From: Nageia nagi
Lineage: Eukaryota > Pinophyta
Direction: 5' to 3'
Assembly: GCA_050084985.1 (NCBI GenBank)
Contig: JBITNC010000001.1
Coordinates: 182,218,001-182,282,000, forward strand
Length of the DNA: 64,000 nt
Both the position numbers and the translations under genes were made by a program. Below are positions 44,947-57,125 of the stretch, in pieces (within the stretch, counting starts at the first letter, position 1; every line of letters starts with the position of its first letter). The notes beneath the pieces are model-generated. The model saw only the letters and a program-made list of their open reading frames with translations. It was not told where the DNA came from and did no database searches.

Positions 44947-47219
44947 ATGGCCCTACCAATCACACACTAGGATGGACACAGAGCTACCTTGGTGGCCAAT
45001 TCTTCTACCAATCATCAGGTGCATTACATCTCTTACCTCTTTCTTGCTATGTTTTTACCTGCCTTCAGATTTTAGCTGATTGCATACTGATTTTCCAAGT
45101 TGCCCCTAGGGTTTACCTGTTGAATACCTTAGCCCATTATTTTTACCTTTTCATTCCATTTTTTGAATTTATGGTATCATGGTTGTACCACATTCATCCA
45201 TATGAACCTATACCTTTGAACTTTGTTGACCTCTGTGTAAGGAAATAGGACCGCTGGCTGTCCTTTTTGCCCTAGTTTGGATCATGGGTAGTCCTTTTTA
45301 CCTAGTTTAGATAGTGGGTAGTCCTCTTTACCTAGACTATTTTTGCTATTTTTATTTCATATCTAATACTAACTTGCTCTCTGTCACTCTTTTCTTGTAG
45401 AATCATTTGTACCTTATGCGACCATCTAGCAAGAGTGCCACTTTTACCACTGCCCAATAGTGGCCACAAACTGATGAGGCCTGAAGTACCTTGGAGGATA
45501 TTTCTTTCAGCTACCTAGCATTCATTGATTATGTGTTTCATGATCGTAATATGCTGATAACCTTGATGGAAAGGTGGGATCCAAACTCCAAGACCTTTCA
45601 CCTTCCGACTGGTGAGATCACAGTGACGCTAGAGGACATCTATAGGATCACTAGACTTCCTATCAAGGGGAGGCTAGTGAACATGGTTCCTGTTCCTAGC
45701 CTAGAACAGGCAGAGGTATGGGGTACATGGTTGATGGGGTCAAATGAAGTAAATCATAGGAAGAGGGGTGTGTCCCTAGTGAGACATGTGCTAGAGTATC
45801 CTCCAGTACGGGGTGACCTACAGATGAGGCTCCTCATTGCCTACCTTCTGGATGCCATTGTCTACCTGGACAAGAGTAGTGAGACCTTCCTTATGGGCAT
45901 CATTCCTATCATACAAGACATGGTGACACATAGGCAGTGGTATGCATGGTGCCCCATAATACTAGCATAACTCTATCACAACCTCCATGGCTTTGCAGAG
46001 GTGGAGAGAGGGGGGAGATAGGTAGCTCATTCTATGATACTGCAGATGTGGGCATACGACCATATCATCATTTATAGACTAATGATGTTGCCCCTAGACC
46101 AACTAGATGATGTACCCACCTGGAAATGGTGGGCAATGATAGAGGGACCAGATTTCCCTAGCATGGACCTAGAGGGAAGATGGGTATGATTTGACCTACT
46201 ACAGGAGGCACATATATATTGGCATCCCTATCAGGGAGGTGTACCAGAGTGGGAGGAGGACATACAGGAGATGGCATGGGTGAGACACCCTACATACATA
46301 TAGGCACGTAGGGCACTGGTGGAGCTATACAGGGTAGAGTGGGTACTCCATCAATTTAGCCTCCAGTAAGGTATACCAAGTAACTGTAGGATAGTGGTGC
46401 ACTACTACCGTAGCAGGCACCTCCTAGAGGACTACGAGCTAGTACCTGACTGGGAATCTGATTGGGAGTCCCCTAGTAAGGACTCCAACTATGGGGCTGA
46501 TGATGACATAGATGGACTTGACCATACAGAGGACTACTTAGACTGGTGGAGGGAACATCGTCCTCACCACATAAGTATTCATGATGCTAACTCAAGTGAT
46601 GATGTAGGAGAGGATGAAGACACAGGGGACATAGAGACCGGATGGGATGCTCCCTTCACGGTGGGAGGATGGGGAGGAGAGAGTAGCCTGACATATGCCT
46701 GTGACATGTCTCTAGATGTAGGTCATGATGATAATGAGGAGATCGATCCAGACCAGGATGAGTATGAACCTAACTATGAGACAGATACAGATGTGGAGGA
46801 GGAAGACTATGATGAGGATGATGATGGTAACTTATTTTCTCTTTTGCTTTCCTTTTATTTTCTACTTTCATGATATGTAAAAGACTAACATGATATACCA
46901 ATGCTATGTCACAAATGACCAGGATCCTGAGGTCAAGATGGCTAGGCTATGTGGTCAAATCAATCAGAAGGATGAGGAGATTAGAGAGCTACAGGGTCAT
47001 CTATAGTTCAGAGGAGGGGATTATACTGGCATCTATCAAGACCTACAGGCAGCCAACAAAGAGATCAAAGCCCTCTATGAGTAGCTTCATTAGGCTGAGA
47101 GACAGATCAGTGAGGAGAAGGCATGCATAGAGAAGTATAAGGCACGATGCAGGGGTGGCACATCTAGCAAGGCTACTAGCTCTAGTGTAGGGGGAGGGGG
47201 CTCTAGTAGGAGATTCTAG
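44947..47219 (+). pseudogene. Plant mobile domain (PMD) gene with introns, antisense inside element C
   Basis: Exon 1 (44947-45018) begins MALPITH and ends at a CAG/GT donor. The intron ends at TTTCTTGTAG (45400) and the frame is kept into exon 2. Exon 2 gives FIDYVFHDRNMLITLMERWD, FHLPTGEITVTLEDIYRI and WYAWCPIILA in a 159-codon open stretch (45491-45970). After TAA and TAG breaks come the AYDHIIIYRL block and a second open stretch (46394-46873) with a very acidic tail. A last exon from about 46922 reads INQKDEEIRELQGHL and AERQISEEKACIEKYKARC, a likely coiled coil, then a Gly/Ser tail to a stop at 47217. The 46826 to 46921 junction does not keep the frame exactly. In-frame stops sit where Gln or Trp is expected. 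The best preserved PMD copy here; function unknown. Confidence 0.75.
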
Positions 47220-47559
47220 GTCATTTTATGTGATCTCATCCAGTTGTATTGTAAACAAAAACATTTTGATGCTATATATATGAAACACAAATTTTGGTAC
47301 CTGATTGCTCTTGTATATGTTCTTATGATGGATGAAATTGATGTTCCGTGATTCCTAAAAATGAACGCTAATGACACAACCTGTAATTCTAAATTCTCAT
47401 GTTGCAGGGGAAATTGGAATCTTTTGAATTTCTCCTACTTTTCACTAAAAGAGGACCACCGACGATCCTATTAGCATGAAATATAATGTTGGTGCTCCTG
47501 TTATGACATCATGAAGCCCCCCAATCTCTTCACCATAACATCCGTTAGTGACCTGAATT
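47220..47559. other. Gap between convergent PMD and gag 3' ends
   Basis: About 340 bp with no supported coding region. It ends in a T-rich/CT-rich stretch (47571-47605) that on the minus strand would be A-rich and near the gag end. Confidence 0.45.
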
Positions 47560-47609
47560 GATTGTTAGCTTCTCTCTCTCTTTTTGTTTTTTTTTGTTTT
47601 TCATATCAA

Positions 47610-48852
47610 ACTACCAAATGATACCCCCAGAGAGCCTAGAAATCCCACTGGTGTTAGCCTTGCAAATATCTTCATGGAAAATCGCATTGACATGTTGCTC
47701 TTTCTCTACACCTTCGACCTTTACCAGACACACATAGAGTCCATATTCTATGAGCTTCTGTATTCTATCCCTAAGGCTTCCACACCCATTAGTAGCATGG
47801 CCCTTAGTCTAATGATACTCACAATACTTATCTTCTCTATACCAAGTGGGTCTTTCTGCTGTAGGATCTTCTTCATGCTTAGGTAAGGGTTGTAACAACC
47901 CTTTCGCCATAAGGTCTTTTAGGATATATCTTAGAGGTATGGGAAATTTCACAAATTTCCTCTCTTTTGTCTCACTTGTCTTCTCAGCCACATGGATAGT
48001 TTTCTCCTTCTTTGGTGATTGTGATCTCTTATCCTTTGCTTTAGTCTTATCATTACTACCATACTTCACAAGCCCTAGCTTCACAAGGACTTTCTCTTTC
48101 TCTAACAATTTATATGTCATATCCAAAAATGCAAGATGTGTATAATCGATGACATGTGATTGCAAGGGTAAGATAATAGCTTCTTTAAAAATATTGTTTA
48201 CCTCTTTTTCCATCAATCCGGTCTTCACTTGCTGCCATGTCTTCTTAAACCTCACAATAAATTTGTCTAGTTGCTCATCATTGCCTTGCTTTATAGTGCA
48301 TAAATATGATACCATAACCTCTTGCTTGATATTATGCTTATACTGCTCAAGGAACAAATTACTAAATTCTCCAAATGATGTGATGGACCCTTTAGGTAGG
48401 GCATAAAACCATTCTCGAGCCTCTCCCTCCAAGCTATGAGGAAAGAATTTGGCTTGCAATCTTTGATTTGTACCAATTTTGAGTTCACACTCATCCTTGA
48501 ATCCTTGTATATGTCTTCTCAGATCTCCTTCACCATTGAACTTGTAGAATTTTGGCTCTTTATAGTCAGATGATGGCATGTGCCTATGAATCTCATCGCA
48601 TAGGGGACTACCAAATTCAAAAGAATCATTAGGCAAAGCTGATCCCCTTTCCAATCTATCTATTTGCCTTTGCATAACCTCTATAGTAGCTTGAAAGTTA
48701 CTATTTTCGCCCCTCAGCACTATTTGCATTCCTCCAGATCCCTCTGGATCATCATGTCTAATTTCCCCCAATAATTCATCTAGATCTCTTTTTGAAAGAC
48801 CATGCAAGAATAAAGATGTTGGCAATGTACTGATGATGAACTGCCCCTCCAA
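47610..48852 (-). pseudogene. Element C gag (longest open reading frame in the window)
   Basis: A 347-codon open frame runs 48852-47809. After one TAG it continues in frame to about 47610. It contains a retrotransposon gag (capsid) domain: PKFYKFNGEGDLRRHIQGF, LEGEAREWFYALPKGSITSF, NLFLEQYKHNI and FIVRFKKTWQQV. A basic linker with AKDKRSQSPKKEKT follows. The zinc knuckle reads CEYH, TAG, then TKGHATNGC. The first dozen residues read through the LTR end, so the true start may have been lost. Unlike the other ORFs here, the capsid part is unbroken, which points to a younger copy or longer selection on gag. No protease or RT follows. Confidence 0.8.
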
Positions 48853-49508
48853 AAATGTAGTAACCTATGAAGATGCAAAAAGAGGACCATAGGCGGTCCA
48901 TTTCAGAGATAATAGAGAGTCGATGGTGTTCTTAGTTCATAAAGGAGCATCGGTAGCCTTCATTTGATGGTTTTTGACCTCTCAATCAAGTCCAAAACTT
49001 CAATACGAATGTCTCAGATAGCAGTGTGATATCAGAATAGATCGTAGCTATCAGGATAGCTCACAAAAGGAAGTACACAAACCACAGCCTTGTAGGCGGT
49101 ACCAAGAGATACCTTAAGGGGTTGCCACTACAAGACCATACACGAGATCATGTGTATCCTTGATATGTGGACTTACTATTAGATCCCTTATTTATATAGA
49201 TAATAGATAATACAACCCATGGGTCGGCATGCATCTACATAAACAAGGCTAATTCACAACATTCAAGATAAACACACCTATAAACAAGATAATTCATGCA
49301 ATATTTGAGATAATCCATGCAATATTCAAGATAATCCATGCAATATTCAAGATAATCCATGCAATATTCAAGATAATCATTATAAAATTCATATTTAAGA
49401 CAAACATTGATATTATCACTTTAAGACTTTCAAGACATATATTTAGACCAAGCATGTTTTCATTAATTTATTGATTTAAGAACATAAATTCATTTTTATG
49501 TGTTATCA
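48817..49508 (-). repeat. Element C LTR, right copy (5' LTR)
   Basis: From TGTTGGCAATG to TGTTATCA on the plus strand. It is homologous to 42869-43535 with scattered, mainly C/T and G/A differences, and carries one extra 22-bp unit. Confidence 0.9.
49285..49380. repeat. 22-bp tandem units in right LTR of element C
   Basis: Four units of the AATATTCAAGATAATCCATG type, one more than in the left LTR. Confidence 0.8.
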
Positions 49509-52298
49509 AAATCTCAAAAAATATTAGAATTAATTTGATTATAAGGTCCAAGACTCATAAATTTTCTCAAGTGGGTTAATTATTATGTTTAACGAAGTTA
49601 GTAATACATGGATAAATAAAATAAAGGTGGTAAGTATAATCAATTATAGACTAGAATAATTTCTAGTTTGAGAGAAAGCAATCAACCTATAGAAATTTAA
49701 ATTGAAGATCTTAAGCCAACTTCCCTATAATCATTATTCAATTATCTTCTTCATAGATATTACCTAAAAACATAATCTAAAAATGCCATATAGACTTGAC
49801 AACTTCTAGCTAGAAAATAAGGAATTTATTAATGTATTTTGATAATGGTGAAAATGAGGAACATTAGCTCACATGATTGAATAATTTGAACTCCACATAT
49901 AACTAAATTTTTTGACATAATGCTTGAAAAAATGGAGTCATATCCAATGAACTAACTCCAAAAAATAAAAGGTAACTAAAAATATATGAGATAATAATTG
50001 AAATATTTTTTCATTATTTAATAATGATATGAAATGCTCACATCAAGATAGATTATTTTCTTAGTTATCAATGTACTAGATAATTTACCAACCTAGGTAT
50101 GGAATAAGTAGTAAATATGTAATTTAAATCATATAGACACAAATCTATCTTGTATCCACCGTCATGGCACATTATATATTTTTTTCTAAATCTATTATCC
50201 TAGAAATATAATTATAAACTCCTAAAGGTTACCACTTTAGATAAAGTCAAAACCATAATCTTTGATATGTAAGTAGCCAAATCAATTGGTTTAGATAGGT
50301 TCCTAGTTGAATTTTTAAAGCTTTATAGAACATAATAGCATACAATATGAGAAAAACTATAAAGGAAATTTTGTTTAATTAATGAATCCTAAAACTCACC
50401 AACCAAACCAACCTACCTCTTATTCTAAAAGGAGATGATGTGGACTACACTAGAAATGGAGCAGGCTATCCTCCCTCCAAATTCAGCCCTAAATGCTCAA
50501 ATTAATGTTATTTATGTTGGGCATTTATGTGCTCCACTTCTCTACTTTTTCCACTAGATTACAATGCTTCATATCAACAATTTTGAGCATTTATAAACCT
50601 AGGTGCTTATATGTTATCAGCCACCCACATGCCACTTGAGTCCTCCCCTCTATTGGGTTAATTGAATGTCATTTATAAAGGCTAAACAAGATTTGATTAA
50701 CCCAACAATCATTTGAACATGTTAAATTTGCTTCTTAACTTTAGGCATTTATGTTTCCTTAAATCTTGGGCATTTATTATACATGTAAAGGATTGTTGGG
50801 TTAATCAAACTATGTTTAACCTACATAAATGAAGTTCAATTAACCCCCATAAATGTTTACCAACCAATGGATGTATCACCTAATTAAATTGTGAGATTGA
50901 ATATTTGTTTAATCATGAGCATTTATCCTTTGTAAGAATCATATTTAATCCAAGTTAATCGAATTTCATTTAGGTTATTTAAATAAAATTTTATGAACCT
51001 CTTTGAATATGGGCATTTATGATACATTAATAATAATTTAAACCCCCATTACTATAGAACTCTATTTATCAACCATTTCTTATCGACCATGGGCTATATG
51101 AGGAGCTCTTAACCAATACAAGGACCTTAACATCCAATAAACACCCCTTGGTATGTAGCAAAAAAACCCTTATTGCTTGTAAAAATTGTTATTTTATTTC
51201 TTTCTTTATTTTAAAAAAATTATTTTTGCTTGTAAAAAGTGTTCATTTATTTCTTTCTTCATGTTCAAAAAACTCTTATTTGTATCAAGTATATTTTTTA
51301 AGGATATCTTTAATTTGTAGTTTGGGTATCATTGTAGTCTTAGTTAACCACAACATTTTCATTTATTGACCTTATAGTAATTCGAAATGCCTCAAAATCC
51401 TTACAACTTAATCATTCAAAATACCTTATGAATGATTCAAATATAAGGATATATCCACATATAATTTTCCTATGTGATATATGATAAATTAATAATGAGA
51501 GGGTTTAGAAGATGTTCTTTATGTTGAATAAGCCAATAAGATGTATAAGACTTGAAAAGGAAGACAAATGTTAATGGGAATTTTTAAACCATAAGTCCTT
51601 GGGACCTTATGGTCAATCAAGTGAGGTGAACCTCCAAATCTACAATATAGTAAGATCCCTTATCCCTAATCATTATGATACTGGAAAATAATAATATGCC
51701 TATGATGTAAGTATGATGCTCAAACATGGACTATTGATAAGCCTAGATGAATAATTTTGACAAAGATATATGATAGTAATGATAAGATATGATAATAAAT
51801 GATCAAGATCTAAAGATATATAAATATTTCACTATAATGACTAAATAATGTAGATGAAAATGATCAAGAGCTTAACAATGATGGATCTAAGCTAAACAAG
51901 ACTACTAAACAAAAATGAAATTTCAAACCTTAAGGTTTAGACCTGAAAGGTTAAACCCTACGTGTATGATATAGCCTAGTTATGCCTAAATGTTAAATAA
52001 GTAAACAAATATACAATATTAATAAAGGATACAAGCTTTCAAGTTTACATTTAATTATGATCTAAACTTACAAAACTCATGAAATTCACCATCAATATCA
52101 AAAAGATCTTTAAGCTATAAAAGATACCTCCATCCATCATGAATGAAAAACCAATCCTAAGGCTCAAAGGTGTATGCTCAAGACTGGATGTAAAACCCTT
52201 CAAGGTGTTATCACAAACTTGAATTTTCATGTAGATAGTACAAAATTCTTAGAGCTCATGAAAATGAAGTGTTAACCTTGAAAAGTGAGCCCCAATAA
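49509..52298. other. AT-rich intergenic sequence, no gene seen
   Basis: About 2.8 kb without a supported ORF. GGGCATTTAT-type words recur between 50500 and 51020 at irregular spacing, but not as a clear tandem array. Confidence 0.5.
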
Positions 52299-52310
52299 CC
52301 TATTTATAAA
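52299..52310 (-). promoter_or_regulatory. TATA-like box on the minus strand, possible LTR promoter
   Basis: On the minus strand TTTATAAATAGG is followed by GTTATTGGGGCTCAC. About 230 bp upstream on that strand lies a purine tract (CAAAAAGGGAAAC, about 52539-52552). This could be a minus-strand LTR, perhaps of element D, but no LTR pair supports it. Confidence 0.3.
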
Positions 52311-52959
52311 CATCACATACATGATCATTTGGATGATTAGGGACCTAAAGGATCATCTAGATGACTAGTACAAAGTGTTAAAAATGATTTAAGTAGCAAA
52401 ATGATTTTGATCAAACTTTCCATAAATACTACATAACACATTATATCAACATGATAGTACATGATAAGATAAATATCATAAGTATAGGTAACACTGTCAA
52501 TTATCAACAAGGTAAAATACAATTTTAGCATATTTATAGTTTCCCTTTTTGTGCTAAGTTTTGAAACTTATGAGAAACTTAGTACAAAACCATATGATAT
52601 CATAAGATAAAAGTTGATAATGATAATGATATAAAAGCATAAAATGATTAGGATGAGATTTGGTTTCAGTACATGATAGGTCATATAATATCATCCTAAA
52701 CATTCAACCTAAGTTTGGTTTTGGCACATGAAAATCCATAGAAGATTGAGTTGAAAACTACAAAAATCCAACTAAATATGGCTTTAGCACATGACAATAT
52801 ATGTAAGATGGAGTTCAACTTCATGAAAATGACTTGTGATAAATCTAACAAATGGATTAATTAGTCTTTGAAATAATAAAGGATAATTTTAATCTATTAT
52901 AAACTAATCTAATCTAAAGTGCATAAGGGGAAATGATCTATGCTTTGACCTAATAATTG

Positions 52960-53380
52960 AAGGATAAAAAGTAAGTAAATGATCTCTTCTTTGAACCAAT
53001 AGCCAAAGGGTATCTTACTATACTTTTCCCAAGTAGTTGAAGGAAAGGATCATAGGTTCATAGACCAACCAAGCATTGGATTGTAGCACACATGCCTATG
53101 ATACTTGAAAAAAGTACCAAATGATCTCTTCTTTACCCCAATAGTCAAAGGGTGATGATAAATGATCTTTACTTTGCCCCAAGAATTGAAGGGAAAATGA
53201 ATATAGGCTTGTAAACCTACCAAGCATTGAACCATAGCACATAGGCATACGATGCTTGAATAAATATGATAATGATATCTACTTTTTGCTAGAAGTTGAA
53301 GAATGAAGGATCATAGCCAGATATACATACCAAGTATTGGATCATAGCATGTAGGTATATGATTCTTGAATAAGATTTAT
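52960..53380 (+). repeat. Diverged tandem array (~110-150 bp units)
   Basis: AAGCATTGGATTGTAGCAC at 53071, AAGCATTGAACCATAGCAC at 53222 and AAGTATTGGATCATAGCA at 53332 each end in a GAT-C/T-CTTGAA word. They are joined by recurring GATCTCTTCTTTG and AGTTGAAGG blocks. The array lies upstream of the third PMD copy, as the 41/195-bp arrays lie upstream of the PMD in element C. Confidence 0.7.
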
Positions 53381-54849
53381 TATAGTGTTAAACATGATGA
53401 TGTTTGTGTATGTTGATTTCCAATCAATAATGTTGAGCTAGGAATCATCTAGCAAACATTTGTAATGCAAAAAGTTTGACCATGCATATGAGGCATCCCT
53501 AGTGATGTCAATGTTGTACGTAATAAGATTTACAAATTTTTTTATCAAAATGAAATAGTATATGAATATATCCCCTTCAAATTGGGAGGTGTAATGGATG
53601 AAAAGATAATATACCTATCCATTTGATTAAATGAGCCAAAAAATGAATAACCTAAGGTTTAGAAAGTGATACATTACAAAAAAAATTGTATGGATGACTT
53701 GAAGGTCATCCAAGAGATTAGGGTTTTACAGGATCATCAAAATGATCCTAGGTTTCTAATATGATCCAATAATTATTTAAATAAAAATTAAAAAGGCTAA
53801 TAAAATTTTTGGTAGGGTTATTTGTAAAAAAAACCATTTTAAATCATTGAATACCAAGAGATCTGTAGTGATAGTGATTGGTTGTTGATATTAACATGAC
53901 AATTTGTAGTTTATCAATGACATATTGGATCATGAGTACTTGGTATTTTGTGATTATTATGGTGACCTTATGAGGGAGGGATCTCTACTTGATAAGGTAG
54001 GCTAAAAAGCCCTTTGCCATGGATTTTATTTATGCTTAGTATGTACAATGGTAAAAGGCAAGATTTGGTAAACTAAACCCATGTTACTTGTAGGTAAATA
54101 ATTTAGATACTGATAAAAATTACAAAGATAACCCTTAGCACAAAAAATACAACATATATGTAGGTTAAAAGCATAGGGTATGAAAAAATTATAATTGTTA
54201 AGGTTCAGAAGTAGAACCATAATATGAGAAACAAACATAACCATAAGGTAATGTAGGAGCCACAATATCAAAAACAATGATAGAAAAAAAACCAAGGCTA
54301 CAATGTTCAACAACTGACAATAAAGAAAAATCCTACTTGCTTGACCCATATAACATAGAAATATGTAAGAATATAGATGTTTAATAGTGAACTATAGATT
54401 GGACTTTGCTTGAGCTGCTATTTTACTATTGATTAATGCTTAAATTTAATTTTTTATATTGTAGATCATAAGTTTAAATTTTTAGAAATGCATATAGATA
54501 GTTTTATTTTTTTCTATTTTAATTGACTACAAATTATCCACATCTTGGATCACCTAATTTAAGGGTCAACTAGGACATAAATGATTAGGACAATCATTTG
54601 GATGACTAACAAAATCATCTAGAGGTTATGATTAGTGTACTAGTCACAGATGATATTTAGAAAAACTAAGAAAACCAAGACATGATTGATAATAAAACTT
54701 AAAAAATATATTTGACAAATGAACTGAAAAATAAAACCTAAGACAAAGTCATAATTTTTACTAACATATATATAGATATCACTAACATAGAATTAGAATA
54801 ATGCATATTGATAAAAGGAATAAAGAAAAACTCAAAATTTATGCTAAAT
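53381..54849. other. AT-rich sequence upstream of the third PMD copy
   Basis: No gene is seen. The 107-codon minus-strand open frame at 54026-54349 is hydrophobic and low complexity and is not supported as a gene. Confidence 0.45.
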
Positions 54850-57125
54850 GAAACTCTAGCACAAGTTTCATCCTCTTTGGAAAAACATGAGGTGTGTGTT
54901 GACCTATGTAGATTGGGATTGGCTAGAGGTGGTTGCTCTTGTAGGATCAGACTAAGTACTCCTAATTTTTAGGGATACTTCCTACATGATAGCATTCCAA
55001 AAGTGCTTCAATCTAGATAAGTGCACCTTCCTTCTCTTGATAGGGGAGATGATGGTCACCTTGGAGGATGTATATAAGATCTTATAGCTCCCTATGGAGG
55101 GAAAGATGATCATGGTTTCTATAGATAGAGTGATCATTCATCCATACATGGGAATAGGATATAGGACTTGGGAATTTCAAAATGGGGGGATTCTTATCAA
55201 ACCCCTCTATAAGGATGGTCAACTTGGGAAATGAGAGATGATGGTTATGTTGTTGATATTGTCCTTTATCCTTCCAAATTCCTTAGGACCTTGATTCCCA
55301 AATAATATTCTTAACATTGTGATGTAGATGATGAGAGATCAAACTATATTTACATGAGGTATAATGTTGTTTGCATATACCTATAATGACCTAGTAGTGA
55401 TGGTGAGAGGACAATGGGGAGTGAGCACTTCCCTTTTACTTTAGGTGTGGGATTTAGAGCACATTCAACCTTAGAGGTTAGATCCTCTATTGATAGTTAT
55501 TTATACAAATGATATGATAGAGGATGTACTTGTTATGGCTAGATTGGGGCTTTCATATGCATGATGATAGGAACATGAGCTAGAATGCCTACATAGATTC
55601 CCCTATAAGGGGTAGATATATTGGTATAAAGAGATGCTGGTGGGACTAAAACCCTAGGATATAGTTTGGTAGTTGTATCTTGATGGACTACATTAGGTAG
55701 AGGAAGATGCATACCTAGCATGGACATGGAGGACTAGATATATTCATGGTAGGTATATATAATATGTTAAGATATTTTGCTTCAATAAGGTATAAAATTA
55801 GTTTGGTTTAGTACATGATGTATAACCCAACCTAGTTTTATATGGAAGGATATATAGGGAGACCTAAATGAGGCTTATGATTGCATACATTGAGTCAAAT
55901 GTTGCACTAGATGACCTAGGAACACAAGAAGTGATGCATAATGTAGGGACCATACTAGTGTATGATGTATGGTAGGCTCCCTAAAGGGACATGCTATTGA
56001 ACTAGATTTTCATAGGAAGGTAAGGATCAACACCCCTAATTGACCCATGGGTACCAGAAGGGTTCATAAGATGGATGAGGGAGCCATTGAGGATGGTGGT
56101 GAGGAGGAGGAGGAGGAGGCCATTAATAAGAAGGCCATGGAGGAGGAGGATGGGGGATAGGATGAGGGCTATCTAGACCAAGGTGATCTTGATATAGACA
56201 TGCTTGAGAAAAATAGAGTAGGAGGGGATATAGAAAAAGGAGCCTCAATAAGATGGATTTTAGACTCTTAAGTGGTAGCCTCAAGAGATTATACCATTGA
56301 GATACATATAGAGGGTGGAAGAGAGGGCCACCTTATACTAAGGGAGAGAGATGCACTTCAATAATAGCTAGAGGTAGTGTAGACCTATCTAGGAGTGGAG
56401 TAGATGATGCAGATGGAAACCTAAGTATAGCTAGGATCCTTTATGGGAGACATGTATACACTACTGATATTATTTATCATAGTAGATTGAGATAGGGATA
56501 CACTTAGAGCATAGGTAGAGGAAGGCATGGGCCCTTGTATGGAGCCCATAGAACTAGCCAAAGCATGGGAGGTGGTAAAGGAAACCACCTAGATTGAGGC
56601 AACATTTATAGGGCCAAGAGTAGAATGGATGACTTCTATAGGCATAAGGTCAAGGGTGGTGAGCCTCTTAGGTTAGGTGGATCTACAATAGTGCCTATGG
56701 AAGGCACTTTATGATGCTGATTAGGAGGTGATGAGGGCACACACATGATGATACCAACTCATTGAGGTAGGATTAGTTCTAGTGGTTCTCAATATCTCTA
56801 AGACTACATCAATAGTGTAGAGCATCTTCAAGAGTGTGGCTCAATTATTGCAAAGTGAGGGCTACTTTGTTAGGTAGCCTACATAAAGCCTTAGGATGAT
56901 AAAATCCAAGATAAAGATATGAACTAGCACAAGAGGGCCTACAAGATGTGCCATCTCAAACATAATTGGTAAAATTTGTAGGTCTCATCCCTTAAATTGT
57001 TAGAGTGGAGTTGCACTAGAGAGAAGCCCATCAAGGGCACATGGAGAGGGATAGGGGGATACTAGAACTCCTCCTAGTAGGTGAAAGAGGTGCATTGACT
57101 TGAAACCTTAGGGGAACTATGCCAG
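54850..57125 (+). pseudogene. Plant mobile domain (PMD) pseudogene, element D
   Basis: Near 55030-55120 the frame reads GEMMVTLEDVYKIL, a stop, then LPMEGKMIMVS, aligned with the GEITVTLEDIYRITRLPI block of the element C copy. LLILSFILPN, TYNDLVVMVRGQWGVSTSL, VWDLEHI and EEDAYLAWTWRTRYIHGRYI follow in order. A strongly acidic segment (56080-56160, Glu/Asp-rich) and a polar tail to about 57120 parallel the acidic and coiled-coil tail of the other copy. TAG codons are frequent. It is antisense to the integrase remnant at 59945-61730, the same arrangement as in elements B and C. Confidence 0.6.

Larger units (their letters stand above)
42869..49508 (-). mobile_element. Element C: non-autonomous LTR retrotransposon with gag and antisense PMD gene, no pol
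   Basis: Direct repeats at 42869-43535 and 48817-49508 match along their length with modest divergence. On the minus strand the order is 5' LTR (right copy), gag, then no protease, RT or integrase, then a PMD gene on the opposite strand, a purine tract CCAAAGTGGGG next to TGTTAACA, and the 3' LTR (left copy). Both LTRs start and end TG/CA. I found no target duplication. The gag frame abuts the 5' LTR, so part of the leader is probably deleted. The element is about 6.6 kb and needs another element's pol to move. Confidence 0.8.

Noticed and set aside
47584-48406. Plus-strand ORFs of 85-100 codons
   Set aside because: They are shadows of the minus-strand gag of element C.
54026-54349. 107-codon minus-strand ORF with hydrophobic segments
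   Set aside because: Low complexity, no recognisable domain, no neighbouring coding context. Expected by chance in AT-rich DNA.
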